5,069 nt of DNA from Chloroflexota bacterium (GTDB taxonomy: Bacteria > Chloroflexota > UBA6077 > CF-72), in contig JAFAPL010000223.1 of NCBI GenBank assembly GCA_019247135.1, positions 1 through 5,069 on the forward strand. The letters run 5' to 3'. This document shows positions 1 to 5,069 of this stretch, one piece after another (positions within the stretch are counted from its first letter, which is position 1; every line of letters begins with the position of its first letter). The translations under genes and the position numbers were made by a program. The notes under the pieces were generated by a model. The model saw nothing but the letters and a program-made list of their open reading frames with translations, was not told the origin of the DNA and did no database searches.

Positions 1-1530
1 GTGGTCGACCTGCTCAATGGCCAGGCGTACACACCAAACGCCAGTGGTCCGCAGCCAGTCCCCGACGCGGAGCGCGGCTCTTTCGACCAGTTGCGCGAAA
101 TGCTGGTCGAGAGTGCTTGCGAGCTCGACGACGACCTCATCAACAAGTACCTGGAAGGCGAGGAGATCACGACCGAGGAGCTCACCAGAGCCATCCGCGC
201 GGGCGTCCGCGAGCGCAAGCTCTTTCCAGTCGTGACTGCTGCTGGCGCGCGTTCGGTCGGCCTCGAACCGCTCCTGGAGTGCATCATTGCTCTCCTGCCG
301 TCGCCCACGGAGATCGATGTCCAGGTTGCGGGCGCGTCGAGCGTGCCGCCTGGCCAAAAGCCGGCTGCATTGATCTTCAAGACTGTGTCTGATGCCAACA
401 TCGGCCGCCTCAGCTATGTGCGTGTGTACTCGGGGACCTTATCGGCTGACAGCCACGTCTGGAACGCGCAGAAATCGAAGGACGAGCGCGTTGGACAGGT
501 CTTTGTCGTCCGCGGGAAGTCGCAGGAGCCCACGCCGCGGCTGGTGACTGGCGACATCGGCGTCATCCCCAAGCTCGCCGAGTCGGTGACTGGCGACACG
601 CTGACGTCCAAAGACGCCGGTATCCAGCTAGCCGGTGTCGAGTACCCGGCGGCCGCATATTTCGCGTCCGTGCATCCCAAGACGCGTAACGACGTCGACA
701 AGCTGAGCGCGTCGATGGCGCGGCTCCTCGAAGAGGACCCGAGTCTGCAGATGCACCGGGAGACATCTACGAACGAGGTGATTCTGTCGGGTCTCGGTGA
801 TTCTCACCTGGAGGTCGCCACCCAGCGGTTGCAAAGAAAATTCGGCGTGAACGTCACGCTGGACGTGCCGAAGGTCGCCTACCGCGAGACGATCACGTCG
901 AAGGCAGCAGCCGAGGGGCGGCACGTACGCCAGTCTGGTGGTCACGGGCAGTACGGCGTCGTGAATCTCGAGATCGAGCCGCTGCCGCGTGGCGAGGGGT
1001 TTGAGTTCGCCGACAAGATCGTCGGCGGCGTCGTGCCGCGGCAGTTCATCCCGGCCGTGGAAAAGGGCATTCGGGAGACTCTGGAACAGGGCGTGATCGC
1101 GGGCTATCCGGTGGTCGATGTGCGCGCTGCGCTCGTCTTCGGCAAGTACCACCCGGTGGACTCGAGTGAGGCGGCGTTCAAGACGGCGGGGGCGCTCGGC
1201 TTCAAGGCGGCGTTCGCACAGGCCACGCCCGTGCTGCTGGAGCCGGTCATGCACGTCGAGGTGACGGTGCCCAGCGAGTTCGCCGGAGACATCATGGGTG
1301 ATCTGAATACGCGGCGAGCGCACATTCAGGGAATGACGCCGGATGGCCCAAACACTGTGATCGAGGCGACCGTGCCGCAGTCGGAGATGCTGCGCTACGC
1401 CACGGACCTGCGCTCGATGACGCAGGGCCGAGGGACGTACAACATGCGCCTCTCGCACTACGATCCGGTGCCCTCGCACCTGCAGCAACGCATCGTAGAC
1501 GAACGCAAGAAGGAGCTCGCCGAAGCATAG
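1..1530 (+). CDS. fusA: Elongation factor G family GTPase, probably the EF-G-like paralogue (5' partial)
   Basis: Ribosomal translocase family: GTP-driven movement of tRNA and mRNA, or recycling in some paralogues, in the cytoplasm. The window opens inside the GTPase domain, so the P-loop and switch regions (roughly 160-180 residues) lie upstream; the GTG at position 1 is an internal Val codon of a VVDL motif, not a start. Visible from residue 1: the end of the G domain with its G' insert (to about 110), beta-barrel domain II (about 121-207, with FKTVSD and RVYSG), domain III (about 214-292, with SGLGDSHLEV), domain IV (about 293-412) and domain V (about 414-495). Domain IV has RQSGGHGQYG (310-319) and the tip loop YHPVDSSE (383-390), whose His384 matches the conserved tip His of EF-G. 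TQGRGTY (474-480) is typical of domain V. The short G-to-II linker, the KSQEP stretch in domain II and a location away from the str operon favour the EF-G-like paralogue. Stop TAG at 1528-1530. Family is certain; the paralogue assignment is about 60%. Confidence 0.93.
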   Translation: MVDLLNGQAYTPNASGPQPVPDAERGSFDQLREMLVESACELDDDLINKYLEGEEITTEELTRAIRAGVRERKLFPVVTAAGARSVGLEPLLECIIALLPSPTEIDVQVAGASSVPPGQKPAALIFKTVSDANIGRLSYVRVYSGTLSADSHVWNAQKSKDERVGQVFVVRGKSQEPTPRLVTGDIGVIPKLAESVTGDTLTSKDAGIQLAGVEYPAAAYFASVHPKTRNDVDKLSASMARLLEEDPSLQMHRETSTNEVILSGLGDSHLEVATQRLQRKFGVNVTLDVPKVAYRETITSKAAAEGRHVRQSGGHGQYGVVNLEIEPLPRGEGFEFADKIVGGVVPRQFIPAVEKGIRETLEQGVIAGYPVVDVRAALVFGKYHPVDSSEAAFKTAGALGFKAAFAQATPVLLEPVMHVEVTVPSEFAGDIMGDLNTRRAHIQGMTPDGPNTVIEATVPQSEMLRYATDLRSMTQGRGTYNMRLSHYDPVPSHLQQRIVDERKKELAEA

Positions 1531-1543
1531 TTCGATATATGTG

Positions 1544-1567
1544 GGAGTCCGCTCATGAGCGGACTCC
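1544..1567. terminator. Perfect 24-bp palindrome, probable bidirectional terminator
   Basis: The half-site GGAGTCCGCTCA is followed directly by its exact reverse complement, with a possible extra G-U pair at 1543/1568. As RNA it would fold into a strong GC-rich hairpin on either strand, for example a 9-10 bp stem with a 4-6 nt TCATGA-type loop. It starts 13 nt after the stop of the EF-G-type gene and 21 nt beyond the stop of the converging ribF, the usual place for a shared terminator. Neither strand has a clear T-run after the stem, so it is not a textbook intrinsic terminator. It may work without a U-tract, with Rho, or as a 3'-end stabilising hairpin. The structure is seen directly; the function is inferred from position. 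Confidence 0.6.
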
Positions 1568-1569
1568 TC

Positions 1570-1604
1570 ACGGCGGCTCATGCGCCGTCTAGTCGAGGCG
1601 GCGC
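1570..1604. other. Two overlapping, mutually exclusive inverted repeats at the ribF 3' end
   Basis: One inverted repeat pairs ACGGCG (1570-1575) with CGCCGT (1583-1588) around a 7-nt loop. A second pairs GCGCCGTCT (1582-1590) with AGGCGGCGC (1596-1604) around AGTCG, nine pairs with one G-U wobble on the + strand. They share 1582-1588, so only one can form at a time. The second includes the ribF stop codon (1591-1589) and its last codons. Together with the 24-bp palindrome just before it, the convergent junction carries three possible hairpins in about 60 bp. They may help terminate or protect the converging transcripts; in GC-rich DNA, 6-bp repeats also arise by chance. Confidence 0.4.
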
Positions 1605-2329
1605 GTGAACTCTAGTGTTGCTTCGCCTGGCTGCGTCCCCTGGGCGTCAATGAGCTGAATTCGGCCCTCGCCGAGGACTTGAGCGCGGCAAACGACGATG
1701 TGGCCGTGCTGATGGACCTGAGTTTCGTAGGTCAGGCCCGGGCGTGGCAGTGCGCGAAGTGCGTCTGCGCACAGTACCGAATCTGAAGAGAGCGCGCCAG
1801 GGACGCTGTAGTTGCGGCCAAGCAGGTCCGCTGCGCCGCGGACGGCGCCGGCGCCCAGGAGGGTGCGGATCGCCGTACTCGAGACCACCTGGTCTTCGAG
1901 ACGGTACGGCGGCACCATATGCAGGCCCCAGCCCAGGTGAGTGCCGATCTCGGCCAATACGCCGATGGTGCCGCGGCGGCCGCGGCCCATGGCGAAGTCC
2001 GCACCCACCCACAACTCGCCGATCGGCTGCCGCTCGATGACGAGACGAATGAAGTCTTCGGGCTCCAGACGGGAAAGCTCACTGGTAAATGGGCACACCC
2101 AGACCTCGTCAATGCCACAGTCGCACATCAGCTCGCAGCGCTCGCTACTCGTAGACAACTGCGTCAGCTTGCGCTCGGGGAACAGCACCTGCTCGGGATG
2201 CGGATCGAACGTCACGGCGAAGCTTCTCAGCGACAGAGCACGAGCTCGATCTACCACCTGATGCAAAAGCATCTGGTGGCCCAGATGCACACCGTCGAAG
2301 TTGCCGACGGTCACGATGGCCGGCTTCAC
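1589..2329 (-). CDS. ribF: FAD synthetase (FMN adenylyltransferase) with degenerate riboflavin-kinase domain
   Basis: Transfers AMP from ATP to FMN to make FAD in the cytoplasm. With the GTG start at 2329-2327 the protein has 246 residues, against about 300-315 for bifunctional RibF. The N-terminal nucleotidyltransferase domain is intact: VTVGNFDGVHLGHQ (6-19, with the HxGH signature His15/His18), TFDPHPEQVLFP (40-51), VGADFAMGRGRRG (108-120) and VSSTAIR (149-155). The C-terminal kinase region (about 175-246) is far too short, has no GxPTAN-type signature, and shows Arg223 where I would align the catalytic Glu. Its last strands (RIQLID at 223-228, LEFTRRLD at 239-246) still resemble the end of the kinase barrel, so it looks decayed rather than cut off. 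Last gene of the infB operon; its GTG overlaps the truB stop by 4 nt. Longer in-frame starts exist at 2377 (ATG) and 2407 (GTG), but they run into truB and add residues unlike RibF. FMN-to-FAD activity is likely; riboflavin kinase activity is doubtful. Confidence 0.9.
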   Translation of the reverse strand: MKPAIVTVGNFDGVHLGHQMLLHQVVDRARALSLRSFAVTFDPHPEQVLFPERKLTQLSTSSERCELMCDCGIDEVWVCPFTSELSRLEPEDFIRLVIERQPIGELWVGADFAMGRGRRGTIGVLAEIGTHLGWGLHMVPPYRLEDQVVSSTAIRTLLGAGAVRGAADLLGRNYSVPGALSSDSVLCADALRALPRPGLTYETQVHQHGHIVVCRAQVLGEGRIQLIDAQGTQPGEATLEFTRRLD

Positions 2330-3246
2330 AGGAGCACTCGACTCCGAAGAAGGGTGCCGTCCGAACTGCCCAGGCATACGAGCGTACGTCGTGGATCGTA
2401 AACCCACACGGCGTCGACGGCAGCGACTCCAGATGGCACGGCAGCGCCATTGCGCAGGCGTTCGGCATGCTCGACCGTGACCCCGACCTCGGGCGCCCGC
2501 GGCAGCACGGCGCTAGCGGGCTGCAAGGTTGACGTGACGCCACGCGCTTCGACTTCGTCAACACTCAGCGCGTCATCCAGCGCGAACGGCCCCACGGACA
2601 GGCGCACAAGCCGCGTGAGATGGCCGACCGTGCCAAGTGCAGTCGCGAGATCCCGCGCCAGCGCGCGGATGTAGGTGCCGCTTCCGCACGTTACGTCGAG
2701 CTGCAACATCGCGGGCTCGAGCAGGGTCGCGCGCACGTCATGAATCATCACTCGCCGCGGCGTGAGCGCAACCTCTTCTCCGCGTCGCGCGGCCGCATAC
2801 GCGCGTTGTCCGTTCACCTTGATCGCCGAATACTGAGGTGGGACCTGAAGGATTTCGCCGCGGAACGCGTGCAGCGCAGCGTCAACGTCCAGCGGAGTCA
2901 GCCGAGGCACTGGCATCGACGCGGTTACTTCGCCTTCCACGTCGTCCGTCGACGTTGCAGAGCCCAGCGACACAATCGCGTGATAGCTCTTGCGGTCAGA
3001 CTGCACCAGATCAACGAGGCGAGTCGCGCGCCCGAGCAAAACCGGCAGCACACCCGTCGCAAGCGGGTCCAGGGTGCCGGCGTGCCCGACACGCTTCTGG
3101 CCTGCCAGGCGGCGGATTTTCGCGACCACGTCGTGTGAAGTCCAGCCAGCCGGTTTGTTCAGGTTGAGCACGCCGACCAGGTCGACGGCCGTGCTACTGG
3201 TCAGACGCGTGCTCCGCCTCGGACGTGACTTGCTCGTGCGCAGCAC
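2326..3246 (-). CDS. truB: tRNA pseudouridine(55) synthase TruB
   Basis: Converts U55 to pseudouridine in the T-loop of tRNAs. Numbering from the GTG at 3246 (306 residues; E. coli TruB is about 314): the entry motif GVLNLNKPAGWTSHD is at 25-39, and the catalytic motif GHAGTLDPLATGVL at 54-67 has nucleophile Asp60. A conserved Tyr88 follows in KSYHA, then PPQYSAIKVNGQRAY (136-150) and the late motif CGSGTYIRALARDL (187-200). The last 60 or so residues look like the PUA-like RNA-binding tail (ERLRNG..., ending LLRSRVLL). All expected active-site motifs are present. The start is uncertain: the 3246 GTG overlaps rbfA by 53 nt and its AGGAG is only 1 nt away. A second GTG at 3171-3169 would avoid the overlap but has no Shine-Dalgarno and drops the conserved Gly before VLNLNKP. 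The basic N-terminal stretch (SRPRRSTR) is like that of E. coli TruB. Stop TGA overlaps the ribF start. Confidence 0.96.
   Translation of the reverse strand: MLRTSKSRPRRSTRLTSSTAVDLVGVLNLNKPAGWTSHDVVAKIRRLAGQKRVGHAGTLDPLATGVLPVLLGRATRLVDLVQSDRKSYHAIVSLGSATSTDDVEGEVTASMPVPRLTPLDVDAALHAFRGEILQVPPQYSAIKVNGQRAYAAARRGEEVALTPRRVMIHDVRATLLEPAMLQLDVTCGSGTYIRALARDLATALGTVGHLTRLVRLSVGPFALDDALSVDEVEARGVTSTLQPASAVLPRAPEVGVTVEHAERLRNGAAVPSGVAAVDAVWVYDPRRTLVCLGSSDGTLLRSRVLL
2327..2345 (-). promoter_or_regulatory. ribF ribosome binding site and coupled GTG start
   Basis: On the - strand a GGAG (2345-2342) lies 12 nt before GTG (2329-2327). The GTG shares bases with the truB stop TGA (2328-2326), giving a GTGA overlap. 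The spacing is longer than ideal, so ribF translation probably depends on ribosomes finishing truB. This arrangement decides the start, since the upstream candidates at 2377 and 2407 have no visible Shine-Dalgarno. Confidence 0.5.
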
Positions 3247-3595
3247 GCTCCTGCTCGATGCTGCGCATCAGTCGCATGATGCGATCTCCACGCTCGAGCG
3301 ACTGGTCGAGGATGAACTCGAGATGCGGCGTGTGGCGCAGGTCGAGTCGCTCTTTGAGGTTGTGGTGCAGGAAGCCAGCGGCACGTTTCAGGTGTGTCCG
3401 CGCGGCTTCGACCTCCTGCTCATCGCCGTAGACGCTGAAGTACACCTTCGCGGAGCGAAGGTCGGGCGACGTCTCGACTTCGGTGATGGAGATCAGCGCT
3501 GTCGAGAGCGTCGCGTCTTTGACTTCCCGCCTCAGGAGATCGGCTATCTCCTGGCGTAACAGGTGATTGATGCGTTCGATTCGACGGGATGGCAT
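3194..3595 (-). CDS. rbfA: 30S ribosome-binding factor A (RbfA)
   Basis: Binds the maturing 30S subunit near the 5' end of 16S rRNA, helps its final processing, and supports growth in the cold. At 133 residues it is of normal family length. It opens with SRRIERIN (3-10), followed by the helix QEIADLLRREVKD (15-27). The core strand motif VETSPDLRSAKVYFSVYG is at 40-57, and the AxG kink typical of RbfA's KH-like fold is Ala72-Ala73-Gly74. The closing motif LRHTPHLEFILDQSLE (86-101) is also typical. Residues after about 115 form a charged tail of low conservation. The ATG at 3595-3593 lies 4 nt after the infB stop (TGA 3602-3600) with only a weak purine stretch before it, so its translation is probably coupled to infB. 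Its product and IF2 both act on the 30S subunit, which fits the shared operon. Confidence 0.96.
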   Translation of the reverse strand: MPSRRIERINHLLRQEIADLLRREVKDATLSTALISITEVETSPDLRSAKVYFSVYGDEQEVEAARTHLKRAAGFLHHNLKERLDLRHTPHLEFILDQSLERGDRIMRLMRSIEQERAAHEQVTSEAEHASDQ

Positions 3596-3599
3596 GGTT

Positions 3600-5069
3600 T
3601 CATACTCGTTCGCTCGAATACATCTCGAACACGTCGCCTTCCTCGACCTCGTCGAAGCCGTCGAGCAGGATGCCGCATTCGAAGCCGGCGCGGACCTCGT
3701 TCACGTCGTCCTTCTCGCGGCGCAATGAGGCGATTGCCCCTTGCCATACTTCGGCGCCACTACGCATCACGCGCACACGGTCGCGTCGATGGATGACACC
3801 ATCAGTTACGCCGCAACCCGCGATCGTTCGTCGGCCGGCTTTGAAGAGTCGCCGCACTTCCGCATGGCCATGCACGACCTCCTCGAACCGCGGCTCGAGC
3901 ATGCCCGTCAGGATGTTCTGGACGTCCTCGATGAGCGTGTAGATCACGTTGTACTCGCGGATAGTTACGCCGTTCAGCTCAGCGGCGCGGCGAGCATCTT
4001 CCTCGACGCGGACGTTGAACGCGATGATCATCGCTTTCGAGGCCACGGCCAGGTTGATGTTCGTAATGTTCACGTTGCCCAGGCCGGCGTTGATGACCTT
4101 GGCTCGGGTTTCCGTCTGATCGCCGAGCTTCTCGAGCGAGCTGACGATTGGCTCGATGCTGCCCTGGACGTCGGCTTTGACGATCAGGTTCAGCTCCTTG
4201 ACCGCACCCGATCGGATCCGCGCGAACACAGCCTCGAGCGAAAGCTCGCCCTGGCCATCTTGCTGACCGGCGCGCTGCTGCGCCTCGACCATCCCCCGAC
4301 CCACACGCTCATCGGCAACGACCTGGAAGGTATCGCCAGCCGCGGGCACGCCACCGAGTCCGAGCACCTCCACCGGAAACGAGGGCGGTGCCGCCTTGAC
4401 CCGGTGTCCACGATCGTCGAACAGCGCCTTGACGCGCCCCAGCACGCTACCTGCGAGGACGAGGTCGCCCACGTGCAGCGTGCCGCGCTGCACTAGCAGC
4501 GTCGCGACGGCGCCGCGGCTCTTGTCCATTTTCGCCTCGACGACGGCGCCCTGGGCGGATCGGTTCGGATTTGCCTTCGGGTCGACCTCTGCCTCAGAAA
4601 CCAGAATGATCGTTTCCAGCAAGGTATCCAGACCGTCACCCGTGCGTGCGGAGACGGGGATTGCCTCAATGTTGCCGCCGTATTCGGTGACCACCACGCC
4701 CAGATCGGCCAGCTCTTGCTTGACCCGGTCGGGGTTGGCGGACCCGAGATCGACCTTGTTGATCGCGATGATGATCGGCACGCTGGCCGCACGCGCGTGA
4801 TCGATGGCTTCGCGCGTCTGGGGCATCACACCGTCATCGGCCGCCACGACGATGATCGCGATATCGGTGATCTGGGCGCCCCGCGCGCGCATCGCCGTAA
4901 ACGCCTCGTGGCCGGGCGTGTCCAGGAAAGTGATCGTGCTGCCGTTGACGTCTACCTGGTAGGCGCCAATGTGCTGCGTAATGCCGCCAGCCTCGCCAGT
5001 TGCCACGCGCGTGTGGCGGATCGCGTCGAGCAAGCTCGTCTTGCCGTGGTCGACGTGGCCCATGATGGT
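3600..5069 (-). CDS. infB: Translation initiation factor IF-2 (5' partial)
   Basis: GTPase that brings fMet-tRNA to the 30S subunit and promotes 50S joining. The gene runs off the right edge. The ATG at 5063-5061 is an internal Met of the [11 protein letters not shown] motif and not the start; the variable N-terminal region lies outside. Numbering from that Met: G1 GHVDHGKT (2-9), switch [14 protein letters not shown] (23-35), G3 DTPGH (48-52), G4 NKVD (102-105) and G5 SAR (138-140, where SAK is more common). Beta-barrel domain II begins near 167 (ANPNRSAQG) and contains [10 protein letters not shown]. Domain III ([13 protein letters not shown] onward) and the fMet-tRNA-binding C-terminal domain IV ([26 protein letters not shown]) follow, ending SSERV. 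No motif is missing. It is the first gene seen of the infB-rbfA-truB-ribF operon, whose promoter should be upstream of 5069, probably ahead of rimP or nusA. Confidence 0.97.
   Translation of the reverse strand, partial: TIMGHVDHGKTSLLDAIRHTRVATGEAGGITQHIGAYQVDVNGSTITFLDTPGHEAFTAMRARGAQITDIAIIVVAADDGVMPQTREAIDHARAASVPIIIAINKVDLGSANPDRVKQELADLGVVVTEYGGNIEAIPVSARTGDGLDTLLETIILVSEAEVDPKANPNRSAQGAVVEAKMDKSRGAVATLLVQRGTLHVGDLVLAGSVLGRVKALFDDRGHRVKAAPPSFPVEVLGLGGVPAAGDTFQVVADERVGRGMVEAQQRAGQQDGQGELSLEAVFARIRSGAVKELNLIVKADVQGSIEPIVSSLEKLGDQTETRAKVINAGLGNVNITNINLAVASKAMIIAFNVRVEEDARRAAELNGVTIREYNVIYTLIEDVQNILTGMLEPRFEEVVHGHAEVRRLFKAGRRTIAGCGVTDGVIHRRDRVRVMRSGAEVWQGAIASLRREKDDVNEVRAGFECGILLDGFDEVEEGDVFEMYSSERV

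Noticed and set aside
1..3. GTG at the first base as the true start of the EF-G-type gene
   Set aside because: The reading frame begins in the middle of the GTPase domain, at a conserved VVDL motif, so the start must be upstream.
628..1581. 317-codon open frame antisense to the EF-G-type gene
   Set aside because: It mirrors a highly conserved coding region in GC-rich DNA, is rich in Arg/His/Leu typical of shadow frames, and has no recognisable motif.
1589..1850. Possible frameshift hiding a normal riboflavin-kinase domain in ribF
   Set aside because: Translations of the other - strand frames in this stretch show no PTAN-type or other kinase motif, and there is no room downstream for the missing residues.
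1919..2401. 160-codon open frame on the + strand over ribF
   Set aside because: It is antisense to the conserved RibF nucleotidyltransferase domain and has no family signature or convincing ribosome binding site.
2330..2450. FMN riboswitch ahead of ribF
   Set aside because: The region upstream of ribF is truB coding sequence and no conserved RFN-element pattern is visible.
2620..3559. Overlapping + strand frames (172 and 189 codons) over truB and rbfA
   Set aside because: Both genes underneath are confidently identified, and the + strand products have shadow composition.
3741..4496. 251-codon open frame antisense to infB
   Set aside because: It lies wholly within the conserved infB coding region, its protein resembles no family I know, and its composition is that of a shadow frame.

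Overview
The window is ordinary chromosomal housekeeping DNA from a GC-rich bacterium. It holds the end of one gene on the + strand and a compact four-gene operon on the - strand; the two transcription units converge near position 1560. All five genes are full-length or cut only by the window edges. The protein sequences and the pairing of an EF-G-type gene with this operon look most like Chloroflexota (Chloroflexi-type bacteria). That placement rests on recalled family resemblance only and is tentative.

Layout. Positions 1-1530 (+) carry the C-terminal three quarters of an elongation factor G family translational GTPase, probably the EF-G-like paralogue rather than the main ribosomal EF-G. 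Positions 1531-1604 hold the convergent gap and the stop-codon end of ribF. This stretch contains a perfect 24-bp palindrome followed by two overlapping, mutually exclusive hairpins, and is probably a two-way transcription terminator. Positions 5069 down to 1589 (-) carry infB (5' end outside the window), rbfA, truB and ribF in that order. The genes are separated by 4 nt or overlap, so they are almost certainly co-transcribed and translationally coupled. This is the classic nusA-infB operon core. Its promoter and the rimP/nusA part would lie beyond position 5069. No rpsO follows ribF here.

How the genes fit together. infB (initiation factor 2), rbfA (30S maturation factor) and truB (tRNA pseudouridine-55 synthase) all serve translation, as does the convergent EF-G-type factor. 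ribF makes FAD.

The most interesting point is in RibF. Its FMN adenylyltransferase half is intact, but the riboflavin-kinase half is shrunken to about 70 residues and lacks the PTAN signature and the expected catalytic Glu. The protein therefore looks like a one-function FAD synthetase derived from the usual two-function enzyme. I found no RNA genes, mobile elements, CRISPR arrays or new multi-gene system.
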